NCBI RefSeq assembly: GCF_037478005.1
Contig: NZ_CP144164.1
Coordinates: forward strand, 4,154,001-4,218,000
Direction: 5' to 3'
Source: Alteromonas sp. M12
Lineage (GTDB): Bacteria > Pseudomonadota > Gammaproteobacteria > Enterobacterales > Alteromonadaceae
Length of the DNA stretch: 64,000 nt
Below are positions 1 to 9,174 of the stretch, piece after piece (positions within the stretch are counted from its first letter, which is position 1; every line of letters starts with the position of its first letter). A model generated the notes under the pieces. The model did not search any database. It was not told the DNA's origin and worked only from the letters and a program-made list of their open reading frames with translations. A program made the translations under genes and the position numbers.

Positions 1-721
1 ATCCAAAGAAACGCGTATCTTGCTCACTCATACCAGCTTCCAAAGCTTTCGAAGTATGCCAGTCACCAATAGACACAAAACCTTTCTCCCAAAGTGGATG
101 GTAAGGCAGATCATGTGCTTTTAAGTACTGATGCAGTGCTTTGTTTGACTGATCAATAATTGGATAAACTTTGGTTTGTCCGTTTAATCTTTGCAGCACA
201 TTTAAGTTTTCACGAGAGTCTGACTGAGAACGTCTTAAACCAGCAAACCAAGTTCCAACCTTCAGCTCTTTCAAAGCCTGCTGCATAGGTAGAACCTTGT
301 TCATCTTGTTGTATTTCTCAATACCTTCGATACCTTGTTCCCATAATAATCCGTGACGAGCTTCTTGCCATGCAGCGGACTCTGGAGCCCGATACACTTT
401 CAAATTAAGCTTTAATCGCACTGTTAACTCATCAATGAATTTGTAGGTTTCAGGAAAAAGATAACCGGTATCAGTTAAGACAACAGGAATATCGGCATAT
501 TCTTGAGATAATAAATGTAACATTACCGCTGATTGAGCACCAAAACTAGACGAAACGATGTGCTCACCTGGCAGATGCTTGAGCGCCCAAACCACCCGTT
601 GTTGAGGTGTTTGTTTTTCAAGATCTGCATTAAGCTCAGCGAATTGCTCAGTGTCTAGACTGTTAATCCAATCTGCTGCATGAGCATTTTCGGCTGAATT
701 TTGGAATACTGCGTTAGGCAT
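1..721 (-). CDS. cysH: phosphoadenylyl-sulfate (PAPS) reductase, 3' end cut by window edge
   Basis: Reduces PAPS to sulfite with thioredoxin or glutaredoxin in cytoplasmic sulfate assimilation. Read on the minus strand from an ATG at 721, it gives about 240 residues starting [18 protein letters not shown], with the N-type ATP pyrophosphatase-like segment [15 protein letters not shown] near residue 60 and [11 protein letters not shown] about 25 residues on. The last visible residues are DTRFFG; the family continues with a short tail carrying the catalytic cysteine (ECGLH-type), so only about ten residues lie outside the window. The start overlaps the end of cysI by 8 bases, so the two are translationally coupled. 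No plant-type APS-reductase cysteine pairs are visible, which fits a PAPS enzyme. Confidence 0.95.
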   Translation of the reverse strand, partial: MPNAVFQNSAENAHAADWINSLDTEQFAELNADLEKQTPQQRVVWALKHLPGEHIVSSSFGAQSAVMLHLLSQEYADIPVVLTDTGYLFPETYKFIDELTVRLKLNLKVYRAPESAAWQEARHGLLWEQGIEGIEKYNKMNKVLPMQQALKELKVGTWFAGLRRSQSDSRENLNVLQRLNGQTKVYPIIDQSNKALHQYLKAHDLPYHPLWEKGFVSIGDWHTSKALEAGMSEQDTRFFG

Positions 722-2423
722 AAAAATCCTTGGCTGAATTAACAACCGGAGCGATGACTTTAGCGCGAATCAAAAAGTCACCAAAACCTTCGTCTTGGTT
801 ACCTTCTTTAGCCCAACGACCTATAAGTTCGTCGAGGTGAGCTAAAATCTCTTGCTCGCTAATATTTTCTTTGTACATTTTGGGGATACGCGTACCCTGA
901 CGATCGCCACCGAGGTGGAAATTGTATTTACCAGGGCCTTTTCCAACCAAACCAACTTCTGCAAGCATGGCTCGACCACATCCATTAGGACAACCAGTGA
1001 CACGGAATATTATGCTGCGGTCAGCGACATTATGTTTTGCTAGCAAACCTTCGATTTCCGTTACCGCATCAGGCAGATAACGTTCAGCTTCCGCCATTGC
1101 CAAAGGACAAGTCGGCAATGAAACACAAGCCATGGAATCTAATCGTTGATTACTCACGTCATCTGAAATCAAGCCATGAGTTCTGGCTAAAGATTCAATT
1201 TCCTGTTTTTGCTCAGCAGGCACGCCAGCAATAACCAGATTTTGATTCGCGGTTAAACGAAAATCACCAGTGTGAATTTTAGCAATTTCAGCACAGCCTG
1301 TTTTTAAGGTTTTCCCTGGGTAATCTAGAATACGGCCGTTTTCAATGAAAACGGTTAAATGGTATTTGCCATCAACGCCTTCAACCCAACCGAAACGATC
1401 TCCACGAGAAGTAAACTCATACGGACGGCTTTGCGCAAACTCAATGCCCGCTCTAGCTTCAACTTCAGCTTTAAAGTTCTCAACCCCAACACGTTCAAGA
1501 GTGTATTTGGTTTTCGCGTTTTTACGGTTAACACGATTCCCCCAGTCCCGCTGAGTACCAACAACAGCAGCTGCGACATCCAAGGTTTTATCCAATGGGA
1601 TATAACCGAAGTCATCAGCCTTACGAGGATAAGTAGAGTGATCACCATGGGTCATGGCTAAGCCGCCGCCCACTAATACGTTAAAACCAACTAGTTTGCC
1701 GTTTTCAGCAATGGCCACAAAGTTAAGGTCATTTGCATGCACGTCAATATCGTTATGCGGTGGAATAACCACTGTCGTTTTAAATTTACGCGGTAAATAG
1801 TTATTTCCTAGAATGGGTTCATTTTCAGTCGTTTCGACCTTTTCTCCATCCAACCAAATTTCAGCATAAGCGCGCGTTTTAGGCAGCAAATGTTCACTAA
1901 TTTTCTTAGCCCATTCGTACGCCTCTTGATGTACTGCAGACTCCACTGGATTTGACGTGCACAGCACGTTCCGATTTACATCGCCAGCGGTGGCGATTGA
2001 ATCAATCCCCACTTTATCAAGCATTTGGTGCATCATTTTAATGTGTGGTTTTAATACACCATGGAACTGAAACGTTTGACGAGTAGTTAAACGAATACTG
2101 CCGTAAAGGCTATGCTCTTCTGCAAACTTGTCGATTGCTAACCATTGTTTTGGAGAAATAATTCCTCCAGGTAAACGTGCGCGCAACATCACATTTTGTA
2201 ATGGCTCTAGTTTTTGTTTCGCTCGTTCAGCACGAATATCACGGTCATCTTGCTGATACATACCGTGGAATCGAATTAACTGAAAATTGTCAGCGGTAAA
2301 GCCACCGGTCAAATCGTCTTTAAGGTCTTGGGCAATCGTCCCGCGCAAAAAGTTACTATCGCCTTTAATACGCTCGTTTTCTGCCAATTTACCTTCAACT
2401 ATAAACTTTTTATCGGAAACCAT
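714..2423 (-). CDS. cysI: assimilatory sulfite reductase (NADPH) hemoprotein beta subunit
   Basis: Carries out the six-electron reduction of sulfite to sulfide at a siroheme coupled to a [4Fe-4S] cluster, receiving electrons from CysJ. The 569-residue length equals that of the E. coli protein. The four cluster ligands are visible as CVSLPTC (around residue 435) and TGCPNGCGR (around 480), and the nitrite/sulfite reductase half-domains are present ([16 protein letters not shown] near 110; [12 protein letters not shown] near 155). The ATG overlaps the cysJ stop by one base (TAATG), and its own end overlaps the cysH start, so cysJIH is one tightly coupled operon. Confidence 0.97.
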   Translation of the reverse strand: MVSDKKFIVEGKLAENERIKGDSNFLRGTIAQDLKDDLTGGFTADNFQLIRFHGMYQQDDRDIRAERAKQKLEPLQNVMLRARLPGGIISPKQWLAIDKFAEEHSLYGSIRLTTRQTFQFHGVLKPHIKMMHQMLDKVGIDSIATAGDVNRNVLCTSNPVESAVHQEAYEWAKKISEHLLPKTRAYAEIWLDGEKVETTENEPILGNNYLPRKFKTTVVIPPHNDIDVHANDLNFVAIAENGKLVGFNVLVGGGLAMTHGDHSTYPRKADDFGYIPLDKTLDVAAAVVGTQRDWGNRVNRKNAKTKYTLERVGVENFKAEVEARAGIEFAQSRPYEFTSRGDRFGWVEGVDGKYHLTVFIENGRILDYPGKTLKTGCAEIAKIHTGDFRLTANQNLVIAGVPAEQKQEIESLARTHGLISDDVSNQRLDSMACVSLPTCPLAMAEAERYLPDAVTEIEGLLAKHNVADRSIIFRVTGCPNGCGRAMLAEVGLVGKGPGKYNFHLGGDRQGTRIPKMYKENISEQEILAHLDELIGRWAKEGNQDEGFGDFLIRAKVIAPVVNSAKDFYA

Positions 2424-4246
2424 TAGTACACATCCTTCTGATAACGCTTACTACGACGCATTTCGGTTAAATACGCCTCAGCATCTTCTTCACTTTTACC
2501 ACCGTGTTCTTGAACAACAGTCAAAAGTGCATCATGAACATCTTTAGCCATGTGGGTCGCGTCACCACATACGTAAAAATGCGCGCCTTGCTCTAGCCAA
2601 TCAAATAACTCAGCACCATTTTCTAAAATGCGGTGCTGTACATAAATCTTTTGCTCTTGGTCACGGGAGAATGCCAAACTAACTTTGTCTACCACGCCAT
2701 CTTTAACAAAACGTTGCCATTCCGTTTGATATAGGAAGTCTTGAGTAAAACTTGGATTTCCAAAGAACAACCAGTTTTTACCTTCGGCATCATCTTCTGC
2801 ACGCTGTTGCATGAAAGCTCTAAACGGAGCGATTCCTGTGCCTGGACCAACCATGATCACCGGTGTTTCTGGGTTTTGTGGTAAACGGAAGTTATTGTTA
2901 TGTTCGACAAACACTTTGAGCTCTTGACCTTCTTCTAGGCGTTTCCCCAAGAAGTTGGAAGCTGAACCTTGGCGCACATTGCCATTGACGTCATATTCAA
3001 CCATTGCAACAGTAAGGTGCACTTCATCATCTACTTCTGCTTGACTCGAAGCGATTGAATACAGTCTTGGGGTAATGGGCCTGAGTGCTCTAGCCAGCTG
3101 CTCAGCGCTAATTTTTGCTGGGAAATCAGTCACAATATCAACAATTTGCTTATCCGCTAAATACTCTCTTAGCTTCGCTTTATCATCGAATAATGCTTGT
3201 AATTTTTCATTCGGAGCAGACTCTAAATAGCTCTTCACAAATGTAGGATAACTCAAGGTTAACTCAAATTTTTCGATTAACGCCTGTTTAACGCTAAGAG
3301 TATCCTTGCCAACCACCACGGTTTCATTTTCATCAACAGCAACGAGCTTCAATAATTCGTCAACTAGCGCTTCGTCATTGGTAAACCAAATTCCTAATGC
3401 GTCACCTGGTTGATATTGAATACCTGATTCTTCAAGAGAAATTTCGATATGACGAATATCTTTAATTGAATCTCGCCCAGTGATTTTTTGACTTTCTAAT
3501 AAAGTAGCCGTAAATGGATTTTTCTTAGAATATTCTGATTTGCTTGCCGTTCCAGAAGTACTAACTACAGCCCCAGCGACAGGTGCAACTTGCGCTTGAC
3601 TAGCGGCAAATTCTTCTTTTAACTGAATGGCTATTTGATCAAAAAATGCGTTGGTTACAGTTTCGTAATCTACGTCACAATCGACTCTTGGAGTAATGCG
3701 TTTGGCGCCCAAGGCTTCAAGACGAGCGTCAAAGTCTTTTGCGGTCTGGCAGAAGAATTCATAACTGCTATCACCTAAGCCAACTACAGCAAAATTTAAT
3801 TCTGGCAGTTTAGGTGCCTTTTTACTGCCAACAAACTCATGTAATTCAACTGCATCATCTGGCGCATCGCCCTCACCGTGAGTACTGACCACGATAAGTA
3901 GATGAGTTTCACTTTTCAACTGCTTAGCTTTGTAGTCAGCCATACTCAGTAAGTTGACTTTCAAACCAGCATGTTCTGCCTTTTCTTTATAGTCTTGGGC
4001 AACACCTTTGGCATTGCCAGTTTGTGATCCATAAAGAATTGTAAGTTGCTTTTCAACAACGGCACCAGTTGCAGCAGGTGCAACGACTTGTCCACCGGTT
4101 TGTTGATGTGCTAAACCCGCCAAATAGCCGCTCATCCAAGTAAGCTGGTCATTGTTTAGCGGCGCGATGGCGCTATTAATTTGTTGCCATTGTGATTCGT
4201 TAATAACAGCAGTTGGCACAAGTGCCTGATTGTTCTTTGAAGACAT
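2423..4246 (-). CDS. cysJ: assimilatory sulfite reductase (NADPH) flavoprotein alpha subunit
   Basis: Diflavin reductase that passes electrons from NADPH through FAD and FMN to CysI. In order it shows an N-terminal flavodoxin domain ([14 protein letters not shown] near residue 70, [11 protein letters not shown] near 120), a FAD-binding ferredoxin-reductase domain (RLYSIASS near 395), an NADP-binding domain ([17 protein letters not shown] near 470, [13 protein letters not shown] near 560) and the family C-terminus KRYQKDVY. Its 607 residues are close to the usual 599. It is the first gene of cysJIH. The start codon directly follows a 14-bp perfect hairpin whose 3' arm contains the AAGG-like ribosome site, so translation or transcription may be controlled there. 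Confidence 0.97.
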   Translation of the reverse strand: MSSKNNQALVPTAVINESQWQQINSAIAPLNNDQLTWMSGYLAGLAHQQTGGQVVAPAATGAVVEKQLTILYGSQTGNAKGVAQDYKEKAEHAGLKVNLLSMADYKAKQLKSETHLLIVVSTHGEGDAPDDAVELHEFVGSKKAPKLPELNFAVVGLGDSSYEFFCQTAKDFDARLEALGAKRITPRVDCDVDYETVTNAFFDQIAIQLKEEFAASQAQVAPVAGAVVSTSGTASKSEYSKKNPFTATLLESQKITGRDSIKDIRHIEISLEESGIQYQPGDALGIWFTNDEALVDELLKLVAVDENETVVVGKDTLSVKQALIEKFELTLSYPTFVKSYLESAPNEKLQALFDDKAKLREYLADKQIVDIVTDFPAKISAEQLARALRPITPRLYSIASSQAEVDDEVHLTVAMVEYDVNGNVRQGSASNFLGKRLEEGQELKVFVEHNNNFRLPQNPETPVIMVGPGTGIAPFRAFMQQRAEDDAEGKNWLFFGNPSFTQDFLYQTEWQRFVKDGVVDKVSLAFSRDQEQKIYVQHRILENGAELFDWLEQGAHFYVCGDATHMAKDVHDALLTVVQEHGGKSEEDAEAYLTEMRRSKRYQKDVY

Positions 4247-4290
4247 AAAAACGCTAACCTTTTAATTGATGCAAGCAGGTTAGCGTTTTT
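4247..4290 (-). promoter_or_regulatory. perfect 14-bp hairpin abutting the cysJ start codon (attenuator or upstream terminator)
   Basis: Arms AAAAACGCTAACCT (4247-4260) and AGGTTAGCGTTTTT (4277-4290) are exact reverse complements around a 16-base loop. On the cysJ strand the 3' arm ends in five T residues and the next base is the A of the cysJ ATG, so it looks like an intrinsic terminator placed exactly at the start of the operon. It could end transcripts from the upstream outer-membrane gene, or act as an attenuator or ribosome-site mask for cysJIH. No other ribosome site is visible between the hairpin and the ATG. Confidence 0.65.
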
Positions 4291-4360
4291 TATTATTAAC
4301 AGGAAAGACCTAAATAGGATTTTTTATTACTTATTGGACTTAAAACCAAACTTTATTGAC

Positions 4361-5119
4361 TTAGAAGTGTATTTCGATCCCGGCAAATGCACCACTAAAC
4401 TCTAAATCTGAGTAGATATCATCTAGATCTTCCAACTCTAAAGAAGTCGCTCTGTAGCCCAGTTGTAGCGTCATATCAATCGCCAAATTGTCTATAAATT
4501 CGTAAGCTAACGCGATTTCATAATCACTCAAAGAGTGGTCATCTATCGCCAAATAACTGCCCTCTGCGTAAACCCCTAAGCCGGTAAAAGGTAGGCCAAT
4601 GTAAAGTTTTGAATACACCATAGGCACAACACCAGAAAACTCTTCTCTGGCAAAGTTAGAGGCGTCCGCCGTTTCTCTAACAAATATTTCACCGTCTACG
4701 TATTTCCCATTGATGCCGAAATCAAAACTAACCAAATCGTTATCAAATAATTCGTAATACAAAATAAAGTCGGTATTGCTCATATCCACTTCCGTGGTCA
4801 GCGCCGTGTCTACACTAAAAATCTCACCATTAAAAGTGAATGTGCTATTTAGTGTAATATCGCCACTGGTATCTAGGGTTGTTTGACGAACTTTGATATT
4901 CGGTAACAACGGGATCGGATGCTCTAATGCGGCATAAAAACTCGACTTAGTTTCAGTATCAAAATTAAATCTGGTTATATCAGCATCGTTGGCAAATCCA
5001 CCTTCGGTATCCATATTCCAGCCTTGGGCACCCACATACAAACCGAGTAGAGTATCTGCTTGGGCAGGTACAGCGACTACGGATGCGGCTAAAATTAATG
5101 ATTTGACTCTATGTTTCAC
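4361..5119 (-). CDS. TIGR04219-type outer-membrane beta-barrel protein
   Basis: The 252-residue protein begins with a Sec signal peptide (MKHRVKSLILAASVVAVPAQA) and continues as alternating short strands rich in aromatic and acidic residues, ending GAFAGIEIHF with the terminal phenylalanine typical of outer-membrane barrels. The order and the phrases LLGLYVGAQGW near the N-terminus and YAEGSYLAIDDHSLSDYE near residue 185 resemble the TIGR04219 family of Alteromonadales and Vibrionales. No transport substrate can be deduced. It follows the DUF2333 gene with a 4-base gap, so the two are probably cotranscribed. Confidence 0.75.
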   Translation of the reverse strand: MKHRVKSLILAASVVAVPAQADTLLGLYVGAQGWNMDTEGGFANDADITRFNFDTETKSSFYAALEHPIPLLPNIKVRQTTLDTSGDITLNSTFTFNGEIFSVDTALTTEVDMSNTDFILYYELFDNDLVSFDFGINGKYVDGEIFVRETADASNFAREEFSGVVPMVYSKLYIGLPFTGLGVYAEGSYLAIDDHSLSDYEIALAYEFIDNLAIDMTLQLGYRATSLELEDLDDIYSDLEFSGAFAGIEIHF

Positions 5120-5123
5120 TCTT

Positions 5124-6116
5124 TTATCCTTGATTTAACAGTTCATTTAATTCGATTAAAGCAGCATTTGCTCGGGAAATATAGTTCGCCATGACTAATG
5201 AGTGATTAGCTAACATACCTAAGCCACTTCCATTTAAAATCATCGGACTCCAAATTGTCTGTTGAGTAGATTCGAGTTCACGAATAATTTGACGCAAACT
5301 GACTGTGGCATTTTTCTTTTCAAGCACGTCAGCAAAATCGACTTCTACCGCTTTGAGAAAATGAATCAGAGCCCATGCGGCACCTCTTGCTTCATAAAAA
5401 TTATCGTCGGTTTTCCACCAGCTGGTTTTTTCATAACGCTGTTTAGGTTCAGGTGTAGACTGTCTAGCTTGTGCATCCCCAGCTAAATCTGTGTTTAGCA
5501 CTTCTTGGCCGACACTGGCACTTAGCTTCTGTGAAAGATTGCCTAATCGTTTTTCTACTTGCTTCAACCAATCCCTCAAGTTATCTGCTCGAGAGAAAAA
5601 TTGCGCACTGCCTTGGCCTTTATCAGCCAAATCAGTTCGATAAGCATACAAATCTTTAAGCGCGTCTTGGTACATTGACTCTGCTGAAGGAAGCATCCAA
5701 CTCAGGTGATTCATATTTAACGCTGGCTGCGCTTTTATTAACTCTGGGTTTTCCATAGATTGTGACTGCGAGCGACTAAAATCTTTGCGCATTGCCAACG
5801 CAAGATCACGCGACATTTCTAACACTCCAAATTCCCATCTAGGCATGTTATCCATGAATATTCCCGGCGGCATAACGTCGTTTGATAAATAACCACCCGG
5901 TTTATCCATTAACGATTCCACCACACGAATCAGTGTATGAGTTGTTGTGTAACCTACAACCACATTTTCCGAATTCGCTTGAGCATATGATTGAGCTTCA
6001 GTTCTCACATTGAACGAATCAGGTTCTGAACTCCAATAGATAGAAACTAACCAACCTATAAACACAATTATTAGGAAAGTGGTGGTGAGCCATTTCGCAT
6101 TTAAAAAACGTTGCAT
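5124..6116 (-). CDS. DUF2333 family single-pass membrane protein
   Basis: A 330-residue protein with one N-terminal membrane segment (WLTTTFLIIVFIGWLVSIYW) followed by a helical, probably periplasmic domain. It contains the family-like stretches VVESLMDKPGGYLSNDVMPPG near residue 65 and GARGAAWALIHFLKAVE near 245. DUF2333 proteins are conserved in marine gammaproteobacteria and have no assigned function. It sits just ahead of the outer-membrane barrel gene, which suggests an envelope role, but that is inference. Confidence 0.8.
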   Translation of the reverse strand: MQRFLNAKWLTTTFLIIVFIGWLVSIYWSSEPDSFNVRTEAQSYAQANSENVVVGYTTTHTLIRVVESLMDKPGGYLSNDVMPPGIFMDNMPRWEFGVLEMSRDLALAMRKDFSRSQSQSMENPELIKAQPALNMNHLSWMLPSAESMYQDALKDLYAYRTDLADKGQGSAQFFSRADNLRDWLKQVEKRLGNLSQKLSASVGQEVLNTDLAGDAQARQSTPEPKQRYEKTSWWKTDDNFYEARGAAWALIHFLKAVEVDFADVLEKKNATVSLRQIIRELESTQQTIWSPMILNGSGLGMLANHSLVMANYISRANAALIELNELLNQG

Positions 6117-6172
6117 AATATGCTTCCTGTATTTTGAATTAATGACACCTTACACGCATAACATCATCTATT

Positions 6173-6631
6173 CTAATGATGGCTATGTGACTTTTCTTTG
6201 CCGGGCATAACCGCTTTTGCTTCTACCTGAATCGTTTTTTGATCTTCGCTGACCAAGGTAATTAAAACCCTTTGATTTTCTGACAATGGCTTTTTAAGAC
6301 CAAATATCATTACGTGTAAACCACCAGGTTTGAAGGCGACTGTTTCCCCAGCTGGTATTTTAATTTGTTCTTGTTGTTGCATACTCATCATACCGTTTTC
6401 CATAACATGAGCATGCAATTCAGCTTTTTCAGCAATGTCGGTGCTGGCGGATACCAGAACCACATCTTTGTTGGAAGTATTTTGGATTTTAAAATAAGCA
6501 GCTGTATTAGGAACTGTTGGCGGTAATAAACGTACTGTTGCATCTGATATTTTGATATTTGCAGAGCTAGCAAAACTACAAACCAATAATCCGATGAAAA
6601 TCAACCACGGTTGCTGCTTGACGAATTTCAT
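6173..6631 (-). CDS. periplasmic copper chaperone PCu(A)C
   Basis: A small exported copper(I) chaperone, usually delivering copper to the CuA centre of cytochrome oxidase. The 152-residue precursor has a signal peptide ending in SFASSA. The copper-site residues are visible as LHAHVMENGMMSM (H-x(n)-M) followed by FKPGGLHVMIFG (H-x-M), the arrangement expected for the family (formerly DUF461). The C-terminus is histidine-rich (KSHSHH), which may add metal binding. The gene stands between the DUF2333 gene and the phage-shock group on the same strand, with a gap of about 180 bases upstream. Confidence 0.9.
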   Translation of the reverse strand: MKFVKQQPWLIFIGLLVCSFASSANIKISDATVRLLPPTVPNTAAYFKIQNTSNKDVVLVSASTDIAEKAELHAHVMENGMMSMQQQEQIKIPAGETVAFKPGGLHVMIFGLKKPLSENQRVLITLVSEDQKTIQVEAKAVMPGKEKSHSHH

Positions 6632-6812
6632 AAACTGCCTTTCCTGAATAATAAATTTCCCGTAATTATCAATTAATTCACGCGCTTTTACCAGAATAGT
6701 CAGCGCTTTTTCAGTTGTGAGTTGTTTATCGTCTCACCTAATAATGGCGGCAGATTATGTTGTGCGGTTAATAACGGTAACTGGTATTCATGCGGCCCGG
6801 CGATTTTTACCG

Positions 6813-7142
6813 TTAATATTGAGTTGGCCGCTTGTCTTTTACTAACCAGATAATGAAGGCAATCACCAGTAACATTGGCCAAAACACAGTAACGCCAGCC
6901 AATAACATAGCCACAAACGCAACAAACAAAGCCAATGCTATGGCACCAAACACGCTGATAGCGACAATAACACCAACAATGGCCATTACGGCGCCAATAG
7001 CGGTAACCCCTACAACCGACTCCATCGGACCAAATATATGCTCATCTAAATGAATCGAGAAATCAAACCACTCGCTAACCAAGATACCGCAACTGTAAGT
7101 AATAAGTACGGCAATCAAAATAGCTAAAATAAGATTTTTCAT
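6813..7142 (-). CDS. hydrophobic membrane protein of the psp group
   Basis: A 109-residue, almost wholly hydrophobic protein with three to four predicted membrane helices (LILAILIAVLITYSCGILV; a long alanine/valine/glycine-rich middle; VFWPMLLVIAFIIWLV) and a short basic tail KDKRPTQY. A GGGAG ribosome site lies just before the ATG. It follows the PspC-domain gene by 24 bases, so it is probably part of the same transcript and may be a membrane partner of the phage-shock response, but I do not recognise a named family. Confidence 0.7.
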   Translation of the reverse strand: MKNLILAILIAVLITYSCGILVSEWFDFSIHLDEHIFGPMESVVGVTAIGAVMAIVGVIVAISVFGAIALALFVAFVAMLLAGVTVFWPMLLVIAFIIWLVKDKRPTQY

Positions 7143-7166
7143 CGCATTCTCCCTACGAAACTAAGG

Positions 7167-7367
7167 TTATCTTGTTGGAATTAACAAAACCGCTAACAGA
7201 TAAGCCACACCAACAACCATTGGCATAAAAATAAAGGCTGCGATAGCTGCGATTCTTACAATCCAAGCATCAACACTAAAATGCGTTGCAATGCCTGCAC
7301 ATACGCCGCTAATTTTGCCACGAACCGTGTCACGATATAGTTGATTTGTATTTAAATAGTCTTTCAT
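7167..7367 (-). CDS. pspC: PspC-domain membrane protein
   Basis: Membrane sensor-type component of the phage-shock (envelope stress) response. Only 66 residues: a PspC domain with LYRDTVRGKISGVCAGIATHF then a hydrophobic part (IAAIAAFIFMPMVVGVAYLLAVLLIPTR). The start was placed at the ATG at 7367 because TAGGAG lies 7 bases upstream; a longer reading frame reaching 7412 adds 15 unlikely residues. It lacks the C-terminal coiled region of E. coli PspC, so it is a PspC-domain-only version. It lies between pspA and a small membrane protein gene. Confidence 0.85.
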   Translation of the reverse strand: MKDYLNTNQLYRDTVRGKISGVCAGIATHFSVDAWIVRIAAIAAFIFMPMVVGVAYLLAVLLIPTR

Positions 7368-7463
7368 GTTGATACTCCTACAGAAATTAGTACGTTTTAA
7401 TCGAAGGCCCAAAAATTTCAGGCCTTACGAATAAACATTTTAGAGATTGCCGAGCCGACTTTG

Positions 7464-8123
7464 TTACGCGACTTTCTTGCGCAGCGCAGCCAACTCTTTT
7501 TCGATATTTTCGTCTTGTTCAAGCTTCTCGATTTGCGCACTTAAAGATTGGCTTTCAGATACCAAATCATAAGCTTCGACTTGTGATTCTAAGTCGTCGA
7601 TACGACTTTCATAATGTTCGAACCGAGCAATTGCATCGTCAATTTTCTCCACACTCTGAGAGGTTTTCGCTTTCAGACGTACTGACACTGATTGCTGTCT
7701 AATATCCAACGCTTTTTGACGACTTCTTGCTTCTTTAAGTTTCTCTTGCAAACGTGAAGTATCGTCTTGCAATTTAGCAATAGCCTCTTCAACCACGTCC
7801 ATTTCTTTGGTTAGCAATTTTAACGACTCTTGCGCTTTGTTTTTTTCTACTAAAGCGGCTCTAGCTAAGTCTTCACGCTCTTTTTTAAGCGCGACTGTGG
7901 CTTTGCTCTGCCAATCTTTAACTTGTCCCTCTAGCTTTTCCTGTTTGCGCACTAAGTGTTTTTTATCAGCTAAACTTCTTGCCGCAACTGAGCGTATTTC
8001 TACTAAGGTCTCTTCCATTTCTTGCACTATTAGGCGAATGACTTTTTGTGGATCTTCCGCTTTGTCTAAGATGGCATTAAGATTTGCTTGTACTATGTCT
8101 GACATTCTTGTGAACATACCCAT
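7464..8123 (-). CDS. pspA: phage shock protein A
   Basis: Peripheral membrane protein of the PspA/IM30 (ESCRT-III-like) family that binds stressed inner membranes. The 219-residue sequence is almost entirely coiled coil, starting MGMFTRMSDIVQANLNAILD and including KAEDPQKVIRLIVQEMEE near residue 20, both hallmarks of the family; length matches E. coli PspA (222). A GGAGG ribosome site precedes the ATG. A sigma-54-type promoter lies about 90-105 bases upstream. Neither pspB nor the divergent activator gene pspF is found next to it, unlike in Enterobacteria. Confidence 0.95.
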   Translation of the reverse strand: MGMFTRMSDIVQANLNAILDKAEDPQKVIRLIVQEMEETLVEIRSVAARSLADKKHLVRKQEKLEGQVKDWQSKATVALKKEREDLARAALVEKNKAQESLKLLTKEMDVVEEAIAKLQDDTSRLQEKLKEARSRQKALDIRQQSVSVRLKAKTSQSVEKIDDAIARFEHYESRIDDLESQVEAYDLVSESQSLSAQIEKLEQDENIEKELAALRKKVA

Positions 8124-8213
8124 TTTTCGATCCTCCGAGATTTATATGAGTGTTGTATTTTGAATTACTTTGATAATTCTAAATTCAATTTTCTTTACCA
8201 GTACTTCTCTTAT

Positions 8214-8229
8214 TACAAACTACGTGCCA
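8214..8229 (-). promoter_or_regulatory. sigma-54 (-24/-12) promoter of pspA
   Basis: On the minus strand the sequence reads TGGCACG, four bases, TTGTA, against the consensus TGGCACG-N4-TTGCA: only one mismatch. Spacing of the conserved GG and the G(T/C) is the required 10 bases. The expected transcription start is near 8203, giving an ~80-base leader before pspA. Sigma-54 control of pspA through PspF is established in E. coli; the site here is seen directly. Confidence 0.85.
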
Positions 8230-8399
8230 AACTTTCAAATACAGCTAAACCATTGTTTATTATCTACTTTTAATATTTTCACCTGAAATTAAAAAATACG
8301 TTTTGAATTTCAAATTAGGATATTAGTCAAATTCGCTAATTAGTTGGTCAAAATATTAAAACTAGGAAAGCGTTATAAAATAGCGGCAGATAAATGTTC

Positions 8400-8570
8400 G
8401 ATGTCTGAATTAAGGGCGTGAAAAAACGTCATAGTGATGGGAGTATGTTGTCGGCGCACAACATATCTTTAGAGAGATCGCGATCTCACCAGGCAAACCA
8501 ACAAACCTCTGAAAAGTGAGTAGTACTTTTAGCAAGTCCGCTAAACCTAATACTAGGGTTTGAAACGGAC
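8400..8570. other. structured intergenic region with three hairpins, no gene
   Basis: Between the pspA promoter and the end of the marR gene there is no credible ORF, but three clear inverted repeats follow one another: TATGTTGT/ACAACATA (8444-8465, 6-base loop), the perfect palindrome GAGATCGCGATCTC (8474-8487), and GTCCG..AAACC/GGTTT..CGGAC (8536-8570). The arrangement resembles a folded RNA rather than single operators. I compared it by eye with 6S, GEMM/c-di-GMP and 5S RNA motifs without a convincing match. Confidence 0.45.
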
Positions 8571-8576
8571 GGGCAA

Positions 8577-8996
8577 CTAAAACTTCTTAAGTACTTCCAG
8601 AACAGACTCCATTTGATATTGCCTTAAGTCAGATACACTATTCTCAGAAAAGTGTTTAAAGCTGACAGATGCATCTTCATACAATGCAGCACCTGTGGCC
8701 GATAACTTAACCAAACTTATTCTGGCGTCTCTTGGATTTTTTTGTTTTTCAATGAGGTGAATTTTTTCTAGAGGATTCAACATACGTGTTACACCTGAAG
8801 CTGTCATACCTAAAGCTTCAGCTAAGGCGATTCGACTCATTGTGTGCATGGGTTGATTAGACAAAACATGCAATGCCATGTACTCACTAAAGCTAATCCC
8901 GTGCACACTTAAACTACGATCAAGCTTTTTATTAACCTTTACAGCAGCTAAGTTCAAATTGATTAACAGCGACATAGAGTCAGTTAGTTTTTTCAT
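8577..8996 (-). CDS. MarR family transcriptional regulator
   Basis: A 139-residue winged-helix repressor. Visible features are the helix region EYMALHVLSNQP near residue 38, the recognition part IALAEALGMTASGVTRMLNPLEKIHLIEK (about 57-85), and the wing with DARISLVKLSATGAALYEDA, all typical for MarR proteins; length is normal. The ligand and targets are unknown. An inverted repeat just upstream (9011-9046) may be its own operator. No partner gene lies in the same operon: downstream is only the structured intergenic stretch and, further on, pspA. Confidence 0.88.
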   Translation of the reverse strand: MKKLTDSMSLLINLNLAAVKVNKKLDRSLSVHGISFSEYMALHVLSNQPMHTMSRIALAEALGMTASGVTRMLNPLEKIHLIEKQKNPRDARISLVKLSATGAALYEDASVSFKHFSENSVSDLRQYQMESVLEVLKKF

Positions 8997-9010
8997 TTCA
9001 TATCCAAATC

Positions 9011-9046
9011 ATTAATTGACACATCAAGTATATATCAACAATTAAT
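9011..9046. promoter_or_regulatory. inverted repeats upstream of marR, possible autoregulatory operator
   Basis: ATTAATTG (9011-9018) and CAATTAAT (9039-9046) are exact reverse complements 20 bases apart, and nested inside is TTGA-N4-TCAA (9017-9028). MarR proteins commonly bind such AT-rich dyads overlapping their own promoters. The assignment is positional inference. Confidence 0.4.
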
Positions 9047-9129
9047 TTAGTGAACCATTATTTTAGATGACAAAGCGGACAGGATGGAAAGTTATTTAAG
9101 CTAAGGATGGATAAATTTCGAGAGGGTAA

Positions 9130-9174
9130 TTTAAATAAAAGATGACGGTCTCTACTGCGCGTTGCGACCGTCAT
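9130..9174 (-). terminator. intrinsic terminator of the small-peptide operon
   Basis: On the minus strand ATGACGGTC (9174-9166) pairs with GACCGTCAT (9150-9142) around a 15-base loop and is followed by CTTTTATTTAAA. The stem overlaps the last codons and stop of the 53-residue gene, so the operon would end immediately at that gene. Confidence 0.6.

Noticed and set aside
6700..6882. 60-codon minus-strand ORF after the 109-residue membrane gene
   Set aside because: Overlaps the membrane gene by 70 bases in another frame, has no ribosome site of its own and no recognisable protein features; treated as chance.
8400..8570. Identity as 6S RNA, 5S rRNA remnant or c-di-GMP riboswitch
   Set aside because: Short matches such as GCCTGG to the start of 5S rRNA were seen, but the rest of the molecule does not follow any of these folds.
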